From assembly GCA_963790415.1 (NCBI GenBank), contig CAWBOK010000001.1, positions 930,001 through 994,000 of the forward strand: a stretch of DNA of 64,000 bases, in the 5' to 3' direction. Below are positions 9,259-18,327 of the stretch, one piece after another. Under the pieces are notes generated by a model that made no database searches, was not told the origin of the DNA, and saw only the letters and a list, made by a program, of their open reading frames with translations. Each line of letters begins with the position of its first letter. Position 1 is the stretch's first letter. Origin of the DNA: JAJZQZ01 sp963790415 (lineage in GTDB: Bacteria; Actinomycetota; Thermoleophilia; RBG-16-64-13). Position numbers and translations under genes: made by a program.

Positions 9259-10835
9259 CTACTCCACGAGATTCCAGAGGATCTGAGCCACCTCGCCCCT
9301 GCTGCACACGGCCCCCACATCCCAGCCGCTCAGTCTCATGCCTGTCAGCAGTCCGTTGTACTCGGCCCAGCGGATGTTCTCGCCGTGCACCTGGTCGGAG
9401 TGCGGCAGCATCCCCTCGTATCGCGCCGGGGGAGGAAAGAGCCTGCCGGCCACTTCGCTCTTGCCCGCCCGCACTACCATGCTGATGACCTGCGCGCGAC
9501 TGATCGACCGCCAGGGCGAGAAGAGCGGCGGTGACGCCGACGTGCCCTGCGTGATGCCTCGATCGGCGACCGCGGCCACGTAGTTATCGGGGTAGTACGG
9601 ATCAGCGTAGCCACCGACCTGCACGTCGGGGAACGGACAGATGTCGGTTTCGCTCACCAACAGCCACAACGAGCGGGCGATCATCTTGGCGAATTGCTGC
9701 CGGGCCACCGGGTCCTCCGGCCGGAACGTGCGCACCCCGGTGTCCGAGAGATAGCCGTCGATGTAACCCTTTCCAGCCATGGATTCTATCGCGACGCGAT
9801 AGCGACTGTTCCGGGGGACGTCGGCGAAGAGCGGAGGCCGAACGGTCGTGGTGGTGGTGGGCGGCTGCAGGGTCGTGGTGGTCGACGTGGGGAGGGTGGT
9901 GGTCGTAGTGGAAAGCGTTGTGGTGGTCGTGCCCGGAGACTCGTCGCCGGCGGAGGTGAAGGTCCAGACCAAGGCCCCGGGCGAAGGCACCAACGTGTAC
10001 TCGTTCTTCATGGAGTAGGTGAAGCTCGCCCGGTAGGCGACCCCGGGTTCCAGGGGCGCAACGGACGCGAAGGCGATGTTCCTGGTGGGACTCTGCACCA
10101 CGTCCACCGCCGCGCCGTCGGCGACTCGGTTGAGGGTGAGAGAGGCGGAGAGGAACTCGGAGCCTCCGTGGATGGGGAACACCGTGATGGGATACCCGCA
10201 CGGGTAGTCTAGACCGGGGAACGGTTCCGGGCTCTCGCCTCCGGCCCAACTCAGCGGCACGTCGGTCTGCCCGTCGGCCGGGTAGGGCTGGACCGCGCTG
10301 AGGTGCGGGGTGACCAGGTGGTCCTGCGCCGACTCCAGCACGTACGCGTGGTACACGCCGTCGGTGGCGTACCCGAAGCCGACCTGGAGCACGGACTGGT
10401 CGAGCACCCCCCTGCGGTGCAGAGGGGCGTCCACCCAGCTTGCGACGACCTCTCCGGCGGTGAACGGCGACGAGAGGACGACCGCCGGCGTCCGTCCGCG
10501 GAACACCTCCTCCATGACCCGATCATGGGCGAAACCCGCCCTCAGTACTCGGTGGGCGCTCGTGTCCCCATAGAACGCCGGCAGGTCGGTGCGTTCAGTG
10601 TGGGCGGAGAGCCACTGCCCCACAGAGCGCCGTTCGCCACCAGGTACTCGGCGTGCGCCTGAGCGGCCACATCCAGGGCCGGATCCTCCACCACCGCCGC
10701 CACCGATCCCGCGGCCCGATAGGTGTTGATCTCGGTCAGTATCGAAGCCCGAAACGCATCCAGGTCGGACGGCGGCGCCGCGACGGCCGTGGCGGTCAGC
10801 CCGGGCAGCAACCCCGCCAGAGCCAGAACGCACAC
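9259..10835 (-). CDS. Secreted CAP-domain protein with SLH module, one frameshift
   Basis: Predicted exported cell-surface protein. A hydrophobic leader (VLALAGLLPGLTATAVAA) precedes a CAP/SCP-like domain (INTYRAAGSVAAVVEDPAL near the start; WVDAPLHRRGVLDQS and YHAYVLE later), a bacterial Ig-like segment, a poly-threonine linker and three SLH repeats (motifs FADVP, RQQFAKMI, FSPWRSISRAQV, SRGEVAQIL). SLH repeats bind secondary cell-wall polymers. The leader and most of the CAP domain are in different frames; the shift is near 10618, where one base seems missing in a G-run. The start is uncertain: GTG 10835 is the furthest in-frame start, but hydrophobic sequence continues upstream. The SLH part is paralogous to the C-terminus of the protease at 16297-18327. 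Confidence 0.75.
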
Positions 10836-11023
10836 GAGCGCCAGGACAAGACGCGTGAAGGCGGCAAAGGTGCCCGCCCGAGTCGGGACTATGTGCCCAC
10901 GAAGGTCGTTGATGACCGGCTCCCCTTTCCGAAGCGATCCGCTGCGCGCCGCGGGTGGGCGTCTTCCTATCGTATTCTACCGGCCCTCACGCGTACCTGC
11001 TACCGGGCCACCCGGACCCCCCG

Positions 11024-11032
11024 TGGTATCAT
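11024..11032 (+). promoter_or_regulatory. Extended -10 box before TPR gene
   Basis: TGGTATCAT fits the recurrent box. The expected transcript would begin near 11039, leaving a leader of about 36 bases before the GTG at 11076. The rest of the 10836-11075 gap shows nothing else recognisable. Confidence 0.35.
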
Positions 11033-11075
11033 CGATCAGAACCGCCACCGAGTCCTTCCAGAGGCAACGTACTCC

Positions 11076-12464
11076 GTGCTCACCCCCCCGAACGGTCTCC
11101 GCGCAGGCCGTAGCCCGTCTCCAGCAAGAACCGGTGGGCTCCGACTCTGGCTCCTCGCCGGGCTGGCGGGTCTCGGACTTCTTCTCGCCGCCCCCTCACT
11201 GCTGACAGCATGGCGGGTCGACGTCGCGGGCCTCGCCCTCAACCGCCAACTACGCTCCGGTGATCGATCGCAGATCCCCGCGGCGCTGGCATCGCTCGGC
11301 AACGCGGATGGGCCACACGATCCCTCGTTCTGGCGCACGTACGGAGCGGCCGCCGCGCGTCTCCCGAGTGAGGAGGCGTTCGGACGGCTCAAAGCAGCCC
11401 GCGACCGCCAGGAACTCGACCGTATCGGCCAGCTGTGGCTGGGAGAAGTCGCCGCCGCTACTGGACACTGGGTGGAGGCGCAAGAGGCCTACAGCCGCGT
11501 CGACGCGGTCAACATGCTCGTCGAACGAGGCGACACCGCTCTAGAGGCGGGAAGGAAGGACGTGGCTCGAAACTGGTACGGGGTCGCTGCCGCCGGACTG
11601 CGTGAGGCGATAGAACGAGACTCCCATCGATCGTCCACCGATCGGGCTTTGACCGGGGGGGCGTCCCCCGGCGCCGGCGCCCCTCCTGCTCCGGGCACTC
11701 GGGCCGTGTCCCTCCTGCGCATCGGCCGGGGCTTCCTGGCCCTGGGCTCGCCCGAGGCGGCCGTGCCAGTGCTCGACATGGCCCTGATCGAGATGGTCAA
11801 TGATCCGCCGGGCGTGCGCGAACAGCAGACTATCCTCTTCACGATGGCGCAGGCACTGGCCAAGAACGAGCTGCCGAAGGACATGCGCTCGCGCATCGTC
11901 GAGCCCGCTGCCGTGCGACCCCCCGGCAGTGTCGCCGCCAAGAGCGAAGCACGTATCCGCGATCTCCTCGACCAGAGCCTCGAGCTCGATCGCACTGGTT
12001 GGGCGGAGCTTCAGGCCGGACAGGTGCTCGCGCTGATCGGGGACCGCCACGGCGCGATGGTCCGCCTGCGGGCGGCCCTCCGACTCGACCCGCGCCTTCC
12101 TGATGCCTATCTGATCCTCGGCTCGCTCCTGGAGACAGGCGGCCTCACCGACGTGGCCCGCGACATGTACGCAACGGGGGTGGAGACCCTCTCCAGCAAC
12201 CAGTCGCTCCAACTGGCGTGGGCGCTGGCAAGCTACCGCACCCTGACTCCCGAGGACGCCCTCCCCATACTCGAGAAGGTGGCCGGCACGCCGGTACGGG
12301 ACCCCTACCTCTTCGCCGCGCTCGGCGACACGTACCTGACACTCGGGCGGCAGGGAAAGGCGATCGCCGCCTATCGGGAGGGCCTGACGCGCAGTCCGGG
12401 GGCCAAGCCCCTGCTTGACAGGCTGGCGAGGCTCTCCGATCCGCGGTGGAGGGCCCTTTTTTGA
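11076..12464 (+). CDS. TPR-repeat membrane protein
   Basis: About 462 aa. A membrane span at about residues 22-45 (LRLWLLAGLAGLGLLLAAP) is followed by helical tetratricopeptide-type repeats outside the membrane. Clear ones are GWAELQAGQVLALIGDRHGA followed by LRAALRLDPRLPDAYLILGS, and DTYLTLGRQGKAIAAYREG near the C-terminus. The open frame extends upstream to 10653, but that part has low-complexity shadow sequence; GTG 11076 follows AGAGG at 11060-11064 and puts the hydrophobic segment near the N-terminus. An O-antigen ligase gene follows, so the TPR protein may be an accessory for glycan ligation or polymerisation. Its stop TGA sits at the edge of repeat copy 3. Confidence 0.75.
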   Translation: MLTPPNGLRAGRSPSPARTGGLRLWLLAGLAGLGLLLAAPSLLTAWRVDVAGLALNRQLRSGDRSQIPAALASLGNADGPHDPSFWRTYGAAAARLPSEEAFGRLKAARDRQELDRIGQLWLGEVAAATGHWVEAQEAYSRVDAVNMLVERGDTALEAGRKDVARNWYGVAAAGLREAIERDSHRSSTDRALTGGASPGAGAPPAPGTRAVSLLRIGRGFLALGSPEAAVPVLDMALIEMVNDPPGVREQQTILFTMAQALAKNELPKDMRSRIVEPAAVRPPGSVAAKSEARIRDLLDQSLELDRTGWAELQAGQVLALIGDRHGAMVRLRAALRLDPRLPDAYLILGSLLETGGLTDVARDMYATGVETLSSNQSLQLAWALASYRTLTPEDALPILEKVAGTPVRDPYLFAALGDTYLTLGRQGKAIAAYREGLTRSPGAKPLLDRLARLSDPRWRALF

Positions 12465-12599
12465 AACGGGCTCTCGGCGGAGCCCGTTTCGGAACGACGC
12501 TTCGCCAGGCGGAGCGCGGTGGGCACGCGCGAGGCAAGGACGACGCATCGCGCCGCCCAGTGTGCTTCGACGGCCAAGGCTTCGTTGTGAAACGGGCTC
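12463..12599. repeat. Divergent inverted-repeat element, copy 3, with extra end
   Basis: The element proper (12480-12599) has 11-bp inverted ends GAGCCCGTTTC and GAAACGGGCTC. Just inside lie the same GACGCTTCGCC and CCAAGGCTTCG blocks as in copies 1 and 2, but the ends differ and about 35-40 bp of the middle, including the central hairpin, is missing. A second GAAACGGGCTC at 12463-12473 forms a perfect 11-bp hairpin with the left end (loop 6). The upstream gene's TGA overlaps this extra copy. Confidence 0.7.
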
Positions 12600-12604
12600 T
12601 CGTT

Positions 12605-13759
12605 ATGGTGCGACTGGGCGCCGCGCTCCTTGCCCTGACGGCGGTCACATCGTTGGTGGCCTCCCCGGACCGTCGGACGAGCCTGCCCTATGTCATCCAG
12701 GTCCTCCTGGGAGCCGGCTGCGTGCTCGCGGTGGCCGGCCGCCCCGTGCCCGGCATCCGCCGCCGGCTGGCCCCGAGCAGGCTCATCACGATCTTCGTCG
12801 CCCTTGGATACGTTGCGCTTGCGGGCATCCTGTTCAGTACCCGCTGGCCCATTTACAAGCTCTCGTTCCTGAGCGGGCTGTATGCCGCCATACCCTCCAT
12901 CCGCTCGCTGCCGGTCTCTCTCTTCTCCCAGGGACTCACGCCCAACCAGGCGGGAGGGCTGATGGCCACCTTCACGGCCTTCGCCTTGGCGGTCGCCATC
13001 ACCGCCGTGCCCGCCGGATCGGAGACAGGACGGTGGAGGCGACACCAGCGGATCGCCGCAGGCGTCCTGGGCGTCTGCGGCACGGGTGTAGTGTTCATGA
13101 CCGGGTCGAGAGCTGCTCTCGTGGCGGTCGGGGTCGCCGTGATGGTCATCCTGGTGGCACGCGACCGGCGGTGGCTGCTGCTACCCGCTGTCGGGGCTAC
13201 TGCGATGGTCGTAGTGGTACTGATCAACCCGGATGCTCCGCGCGCCGTGCTCGAGGTCTTCCTGCGCGACGAGACCATCGAGACGAAACTCGTCGCGCGA
13301 CTCGACATCTGGCGGTCGGTGCTACGCGCCATCCAGGACCATCCCTTCACCGGCATCGGCCTGGGGGTACTCAATCAGATCCTCCCGTTCCGCTATCCCT
13401 ACGAGACGGTGGGACTCTCCTTCAGCGTCACCCATGCCCACGACGTATACCTGGACACGGCCCTGACCCTGGGCCTCGCGGGCCTCGTCGGACTCCTGCT
13501 TGTTCTCGCGGGGCTCGTATGGACGGCGTTGGCCGTTCCCGCTCATCTCCCGACTGCACGAACGTATGCCCTTGGGATGCTGGCCTCGGCGGTGGTGTTC
13601 ATGGTATTTGGCATAACCGATTCACTCAGTCTCTCTACACCTTCCAGCCTCGTACTATGGGCGTGGGTTGTCACCTTGAGTCTGGTAGCACCCTATGACA
13701 GTCCTTCATATTCCGGTTGTGCCGACCCTCATGCCATGGTAGATTCACATCTTGTTTGA
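12605..13759 (+). CDS. O-antigen ligase/polymerase family membrane protein
   Basis: About 384 aa with ten or more predicted spans. The Wzy_C/O-antigen ligase signature is visible: TGSRAALVAVGVA in the middle, RLDIWRSVLRAIQDHPFTGIG, and the periplasmic-loop His region THAHDVYLDTALTLGLAGL. Such proteins join or polymerise lipid-linked glycans on the outer face of the membrane. The frame is open back to 12446 through the repeat element; the ATG at 12605, just beyond the element, gives a sensible hydrophobic N-terminus (LGAALLALTAVTSLV). Translation through the element from an earlier start cannot be excluded. Confidence 0.82.
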   Translation: MVRLGAALLALTAVTSLVASPDRRTSLPYVIQVLLGAGCVLAVAGRPVPGIRRRLAPSRLITIFVALGYVALAGILFSTRWPIYKLSFLSGLYAAIPSIRSLPVSLFSQGLTPNQAGGLMATFTAFALAVAITAVPAGSETGRWRRHQRIAAGVLGVCGTGVVFMTGSRAALVAVGVAVMVILVARDRRWLLLPAVGATAMVVVVLINPDAPRAVLEVFLRDETIETKLVARLDIWRSVLRAIQDHPFTGIGLGVLNQILPFRYPYETVGLSFSVTHAHDVYLDTALTLGLAGLVGLLLVLAGLVWTALAVPAHLPTARTYALGMLASAVVFMVFGITDSLSLSTPSSLVLWAWVVTLSLVAPYDSPSYSGCADPHAMVDSHLV

Positions 13760-13806
13760 GCATATCCTCTGCACTGTGCCACAACTTCGATACAAGCGAG
13801 GTACCT

Positions 13807-14049
13807 ATGGCTCGTCAAAACGGATATACACTCGTATCCAAGACGATCCCTTCTCGTAGACGTACCGGCTTCTACGAGCTGATCATCGCCGACTTCAAGG
13901 CAAGCAAAGATAAGAGCGTGCTTGTCGATGGTACGGAGCGAAAGCCCGCGACCCTCGTTCAGGGACTACGGAAGGTGCTGAAAGCGGAGGGGGCCACCAA
14001 CGTGAAGGTCGTGCAACGGGGGGACGAGACCTACCTCGTCAAGGGCTAG
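13807..14049 (+). CDS. Small basic protein, unknown
   Basis: 80 aa, basic, with no signal peptide or membrane span. It contains TLVSKTIPSRRRTGFYE at the N-terminus and VQGLRKVLKAEGATNVKVV at the C-terminus; a short alpha/beta fold is plausible. I do not recognise the family. Start ATG 13807 is preceded by GCGAGG at 13795-13800. The region upstream (13755-13805) is less GC-rich and may hold its promoter (TTGAGC, then CCACAA 17 bases later, weak). It stands alone between the ligase gene and repeat copy 2; its stop TAG is the first triplet of TAGCAGGCTGCTGAA, the repeat's edge. Confidence 0.65.
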   Translation: MARQNGYTLVSKTIPSRRRTGFYELIIADFKASKDKSVLVDGTERKPATLVQGLRKVLKAEGATNVKVVQRGDETYLVKG

Positions 14050-14051
14050 CA

Positions 14052-14208
14052 GGCTGCTGAAGAGTGACGCTTCGCCGCCAGGGCGCGATGGGCAAGCGTG
14101 AGACAAGGACGCAGGAAGCGCTCGTAGCAGCGCTACGTGCGCGACCGAGGACGCCGTATCGCGCCGGTCAGTGCGTTCTGGTGGCCAAGGCTTCGTTTTT
14201 CAGCAGCC
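14052..14208. repeat. 157-bp inverted-repeat element, copy 2
   Basis: Same length, ends (GGCTGCTGAA / TTCAGCAGCC) and inner blocks as copy 1, with scattered substitutions. The two copies have the same orientation relative to the + strand. The small gene upstream ends in the TAG directly before it. Confidence 0.8.
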
Positions 14209-14248
14209 TCATAGCGCCCCCGCTCCACATGCTTCAAAGGACTGAATC

Positions 14249-14281
14249 GAGGAGGGGCCGGATTCATTTCGGCCCCTCCTC
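14249..14281. terminator. Strong hairpin between convergent genes
   Basis: GAGGAGGGGCCG (14249-14260) and CGGCCCCTCCTC (14270-14281) form a perfect 12-bp stem with a 9-base loop. It lies between the convergent ends of the small + strand gene and the DUF4282 gene. No long T-run follows, so intrinsic termination is likely but not certain. Confidence 0.6.
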
Positions 14282-14322
14282 CACAAGCTGACCCGCGGTC
14301 TCTCATCCGCGGTAGGGGCCGG

Positions 14323-15066
14323 CTACTTCCTGTTCTGTTGAACCATAGCCGCCGTATGTTCCTCGATGCGGAAGAGCACCACGACCACTTCCAGCCACAG
14401 CCGCGCCAGCAGCACATAGACGAAGGCACCGATCGGGGCCAGGATCAAGAACATCAGCCCCGTGCCGATCCCCTGGCTGAAGCCCCCGATGATGATCCCC
14501 AGCATGCCCAGCCCGATGCCGACCAGCGCCAGGATGAAGAGCACCTTGATGATCTTGGGCGTGACGAAGTGGTGGAAGGATAGGTCGAACAGGCTCGCGA
14601 TGAACCCGTCCTGAGGTCTGCCCCCGCCGAACGGGCCCTGCGGGGCGCCGCCGTAGCCGCCGGGTCCGCCGAACCCGGCCCCCTGAGGGACCGCTGCATA
14701 GGGTTGGCCGGCAGCGGGAGGGTAGCCTTGGGCCGGCGGCGGATACTGGGCGGGCGGGGGGTACTGACCGGCCGGAGGGTGCGGGGCGGGCGGCGGGTAG
14801 GCCGGGGCGGCCTGTGGCGGTGGGGCGGCCTGATGTGGGGGAGCAGGCACGGGCTGCTGTGCCACGGGCGCGGGCGGGGCCTGCGGTGCGGGCGGGGGCG
14901 GCGCGGCCACCCCTGCTGCTGCGGCTGCTCCTACCGCGGCGCCTCCGACGACGCTTGCGGCCGGCGCGGCAGGCCGCGAAAGTTGCCCACCGCATCTCTC
15001 GCAGAACTCACCTTCGGCCTGCGTGTTGCCGCACTGGGCACAAGTCCTCGGTTCGGGTCCACTCAA
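14323..15066 (-). CDS. Zinc-ribbon DUF4282 membrane protein
   Basis: About 247 aa. An N-terminal zinc ribbon (CAQCG and CERCG) is followed by a long proline/alanine/glycine/tyrosine-rich linker and a C-terminal DUF4282-type domain with two membrane spans (IIKVLFILALVGIGLGML and LMFLILAPIGAFVYVLLARL) and the ending VVVLFRIEEHTAAM. Function unknown; DUF4282 proteins are small membrane proteins. The TTG at 15066 is chosen over the ATG at 15108: on the minus strand GAGAGGAGG stands 5 bases before the TTG, and the protein then begins directly with the zinc ribbon. Confidence 0.75.
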   Translation of the reverse strand: MSGPEPRTCAQCGNTQAEGEFCERCGGQLSRPAAPAASVVGGAAVGAAAAAGVAAPPPPAPQAPPAPVAQQPVPAPPHQAAPPPQAAPAYPPPAPHPPAGQYPPPAQYPPPAQGYPPAAGQPYAAVPQGAGFGGPGGYGGAPQGPFGGGRPQDGFIASLFDLSFHHFVTPKIIKVLFILALVGIGLGMLGIIIGGFSQGIGTGLMFLILAPIGAFVYVLLARLWLEVVVVLFRIEEHTAAMVQQNRK

Positions 15067-15200
15067 CGGTGCCTCCTCTCGACGGGGTATGGACAGGGAG
15101 GCGCGCATCGCCTTCCGTGGCCAGCTTACGACCGCGGAGGCTCCAGGTCAAAGAGAACACGATACTATTGCAGCGGCCGCGAACGTCGATGGGAGGGACG

Positions 15201-16277
15201 ATGGGCACATTCATCACGACGGCGATTCTTACGTTGGTCATTTTGCCCCTGGTATTGGGCGGGATCATCAAGGCCGCCGGAGCTTCCGGACACTACCTGC
15301 GCAAGAAAGGTGGTGCTCCTCCGGCTTCCGGGACCTCACAGGAGAAGGGTGGCGGCCTGCGCGCCGCCGGCCCCTGGGCGATCGGGTGGGGCGTAGGCAT
15401 CGTGGCCTTCTGCCTGATCTCTCTGGCCAGTTCGTACACACAGGTCGAGGCCGGCACGGTGGGGGTGGTAAAGCGCCTGGGCAAGGTGCAGGCCACGACG
15501 TTCGGCCCGGGATTCCACTTCAAGTTGCCCTTCATGGACGAGGTCGTACTCTACTCGACCAAGGTGACCAGCTACGAAGCCTCCGAGAATCCCGACACCT
15601 CGCGGGCCAACTATGTCGATCTGACGGTCGATTCCACCACCGACGACGGCCAGACGGTGCAGCTCACCTTTACTGTGCTCTTCCGCATCCCCGCCGAAGG
15701 TGCCGCGGACATCGCCCAGACCGTAGGCGACATGGATGCGGTGGTGGAGAACGTGATCAAGGCGTTCTCACGCTCGATCTCGCGCGAGGTACCCAAGAGC
15801 TACTCGGCAGAAGAACTCTATACGCAGAACGGCCAGGCGGAAGCCCAACAGGTGATCCAGGATCGCTTGACGGAAGCGTTCGGTCGGCACGGTGTGGTGA
15901 TCGACCAATACCTTATCCGCCGCATCAGTTTCGCACCGGAGTACGTGGCGGCGGTCGAAGCCAAGCAGATCGCCAAGCAGAACGCCCTGACCGAGCAGAA
16001 CAACATCGCCCGGCAGGAAGCCATCAAACAGCAGACCATCATAAACGCCCAGGGCGAAGCCGAGAAGAAGAAGATCGAGGCCGCCGGCGAGGCGGAAGCC
16101 ATCACGCTCAAGCAGGCGGCCATCGCGAAGAACCCGCTGATCATCCAGTACGAGTTCGTGCAGAAACTCTCGCCCAACATCAACTGGGGCGTACTGCCCG
16201 ACAGCGTGGTGCCGTTCCTGGACGCGAACCAGCTGATGGGCACCGGCGCCACCACCAGCACCACTGCCGGACAGTAG
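15201..16277 (+). CDS. SPFH/Band 7 (prohibitin-like) membrane protein
   Basis: 358 aa. Two N-terminal hydrophobic segments (FITTAILTLVILPLVLGGII and WAIGWGVGIVAFCLISLA) precede an SPFH domain that opens with QVEAGTVGVVKRLGK and continues FGPGFHFKLPFMDEV. After it comes a long charged coiled coil with alternating EQNNIARQEAIKQQ and GEAEKKKIEAAGEAEA, typical of flotillin/stomatin/prohibitin proteins. Such proteins form large rings and organise membrane proteins or proteases. Start ATG 15201 follows GGGAGGG closely (3 bases); an ATG at 15189 is also possible. TACTAT at 15163-15168 could be the -10. It is divergent from the DUF4282 gene. Confidence 0.88.
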   Translation: MGTFITTAILTLVILPLVLGGIIKAAGASGHYLRKKGGAPPASGTSQEKGGGLRAAGPWAIGWGVGIVAFCLISLASSYTQVEAGTVGVVKRLGKVQATTFGPGFHFKLPFMDEVVLYSTKVTSYEASENPDTSRANYVDLTVDSTTDDGQTVQLTFTVLFRIPAEGAADIAQTVGDMDAVVENVIKAFSRSISREVPKSYSAEELYTQNGQAEAQQVIQDRLTEAFGRHGVVIDQYLIRRISFAPEYVAAVEAKQIAKQNALTEQNNIARQEAIKQQTIINAQGEAEKKKIEAAGEAEAITLKQAAIAKNPLIIQYEFVQKLSPNINWGVLPDSVVPFLDANQLMGTGATTSTTAGQ

Positions 16278-16296
16278 GTCAGCCGACGGCGACGGC

Positions 16297-18327
16297 CTAC
16301 CGCGCCTCCAACAGCGGCGCGAGGATCTGCGCCACCTCTCCCCGACTGGCCGGCCGCCACATATCGTAGCCGGGGCCCATGCCCTGGAGCCCCTGGAGCA
16401 GCCCGTTCCAGTATGCGCCTGACGCGGCCCCATCGTGGGTGAACGAGAAACTGCCGAAAACCGGCACGAAACCGGGCGCCGGCGCCTCCAGGAAGCCGGG
16501 TCGCACGCCAATGGTGCCGCGCACGGCCATGGTGGTCACCTGGGCGCGCGTGATCTGGGCCCAAGGGCTGAACAGGGGCGGGTGGACGCTGGTGCCGGTG
16601 GTGATGCCCAAATCGAAGGCCCGCGCGATGTAGTGGTCGGGATAGAGCCCGGCCGACGTCGCCGGAACATCGTCGAACAGAGCCACGGAATCGTCGGATG
16701 CGGTCTCTCCCAAGGCCAGCAGGATCATCTTCGCGAACTGCTGCCGGGTCACCGAGTCGTTCACGCCGAACCGGCCGTCGGCGTAGCCCTCGATGACTCC
16801 GCTCTTGGACAGCGCAGCGATGGCAGGGGCGTAGGGATGGCCGGAAGGCACGTCGGGGAAGACTCGTGGCGGCTCCGTGGTGGATGTGGTGGACTCCCAC
16901 TCGACCGCGGCGGCCACCGCCGCGTCGGCATCCACCAAGCCCGACCCGGAAGATTCGTCCCGGCCGGCCGGCCCCAGGTCGGTGGCGGTCTCGCGCAGCA
17001 TGGTCGTCACCTGACGAGGAGTCAGCGACGGCGCCTCCGAGAGCATGAGCGCCACTATCCCCGTCACCAGAGGCGCGGCGAACGACGTGCCGCTCTCCTG
17101 GATGATCAGGTACTCCAGTTCATTCGAAGACCAGGTCACGATGTCGGTGCCCGGCGCCACCAGGTCGAGCCCCGGCCCCGAGTTCGAGAAGTCGACCACT
17201 CCATTCCAGGGGTCGGTCGCCCCCACGGATATCACGCCGGGATAGCCGGCCGGATACTGGATCCCCAACCCCGGCCCCTCGTTGCCGGCCGCGGCCACGA
17301 CGACCACTCCATTGTCGATGGCGTAGCGAATGGCGTCCAGTTCGTTCAGATCGGGCTCCGTGCTGCCAAGACTCAGATTGATGACGTCGGCCCCGTGATC
17401 CACCGCCCACACCAGGCCTTCGATCTCGTCCGCGACGCTGAAGGACGACACGTCGGAGAGGTGCACCGGCATGATACCCACGCCCCAGGCGGCCCCGGCC
17501 ACGCCCACGCCGTTGTCGCCCAGAGCGGCCGCCACCCCGGCGGTGCCCGACCCGTGACCCTCGATGTCCTCCCAATCGACTGACAGAGTGGAGTCGTACT
17601 TCGCGCTGTAGGGGGACACGATCCTGCCGGCGAAATCGGGGATGCCGCCGCCGATACCGGTATCCAGGAACGCCGCGACCACCTGCGACGATCCGATGGT
17701 GACATCCCAGGCCTTCTCCAGCCCTACGACTCGAGGTCCATACTGACCGGGAGATCCACCGTCGGCAGGGTAGTAGGGGTCATCGGGCACGAGGTCCAGC
17801 CGGCCGATTCCCGCGCGCTCCACCCTCCCGATGCCCGGAGCATCACGCAGCGCACGCTCGGCCAGCGTGAGGTCGAACTCGCCCGGAGCAACTGAGGCTG
17901 CCGTGTCGCCGGCCGAGGCGCGATCCTCAGCCGATCCGCGGGCGTCGATGGTGACCGCCGGGCCGACATGCTCCACCACCCAGATGCCGAGCGGTCGAAC
18001 GTGCCGCACGACTCGAAAGCCCAATGAAGCGAACGTAGCCTCGGCTTCATCCGACCCCATGTCGGCCCGCAGTCTCACCAACAGACGCGGACTCTCGATC
18101 TCTGCCGACAGTGCCGTCAACCGGCCGGCCTTGGCCGGGGGCTCGGTTCGGGCGATGGACGCGCCTATCCGCGTGGTACCGGATGCGGCCGGCGGCGCAG
18201 CCACGGCCGTCGTGGCCACGACCATGGCAACCGCGAGGAACACCGCCACGGCCGCGGTCACGGCCGCCGACGTGATGCGATTCGCCGAGGAAATCACTGG
18301 TCTACCCGAGGACGGGGAGCCCAGCAT
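16297..18327 (-). CDS. Secreted subtilisin-like protease (S8) with SLH module
   Basis: 676 aa. Signal peptide near residues 15-44 (ending AVAA), an inhibitor-like propeptide, then an S8 catalytic domain with Asp222 (LDTGIGG), His258 (GHGSGTAG), oxyanion Asn349 (AAGNEG) and Ser415 (GTSFAAP). The His motif lacks the usual GTH but keeps the catalytic His. From about residue 489 come three SLH repeats (FPDVP, RQQFAKMI, FSPWAQITRAQV, SRGEVAQIL), nearly the same module as in the CAP protein at 9259-10835, indicating a shared cell-wall anchor. The first ATG (18327) lies inside the relic of a toxin gene read in another frame; ATG or GTG codons further in could also serve as start. Confidence 0.9.
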   Translation of the reverse strand: MLGSPSSGRPVISSANRITSAAVTAAVAVFLAVAMVVATTAVAAPPAASGTTRIGASIARTEPPAKAGRLTALSAEIESPRLLVRLRADMGSDEAEATFASLGFRVVRHVRPLGIWVVEHVGPAVTIDARGSAEDRASAGDTAASVAPGEFDLTLAERALRDAPGIGRVERAGIGRLDLVPDDPYYPADGGSPGQYGPRVVGLEKAWDVTIGSSQVVAAFLDTGIGGGIPDFAGRIVSPYSAKYDSTLSVDWEDIEGHGSGTAGVAAALGDNGVGVAGAAWGVGIMPVHLSDVSSFSVADEIEGLVWAVDHGADVINLSLGSTEPDLNELDAIRYAIDNGVVVVAAAGNEGPGLGIQYPAGYPGVISVGATDPWNGVVDFSNSGPGLDLVAPGTDIVTWSSNELEYLIIQESGTSFAAPLVTGIVALMLSEAPSLTPRQVTTMLRETATDLGPAGRDESSGSGLVDADAAVAAAVEWESTTSTTEPPRVFPDVPSGHPYAPAIAALSKSGVIEGYADGRFGVNDSVTRQQFAKMILLALGETASDDSVALFDDVPATSAGLYPDHYIARAFDLGITTGTSVHPPLFSPWAQITRAQVTTMAVRGTIGVRPGFLEAPAPGFVPVFGSFSFTHDGAASGAYWNGLLQGLQGMGPGYDMWRPASRGEVAQILAPLLEAR

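Noticed and set aside
9842..9935. A tandem DNA repeat in the CAP-SLH gene
   Set aside because: The GTGGTG-type runs are simply codons of a poly-threonine linker on the minus strand, as in the amidase linker.
10653..11075. A longer N-terminus for the TPR protein
   Set aside because: This part is antisense to the CAP protein's signal region and promoter, is low-complexity, and a GTG with a ribosome site at 11076 puts the membrane span at the N-terminus.
12446..12604. An extended O-antigen ligase beginning inside the TPR gene
   Set aside because: The frame merely runs through the repeat element; homology and the hydrophobic N-terminus begin after the ATG at 12605.
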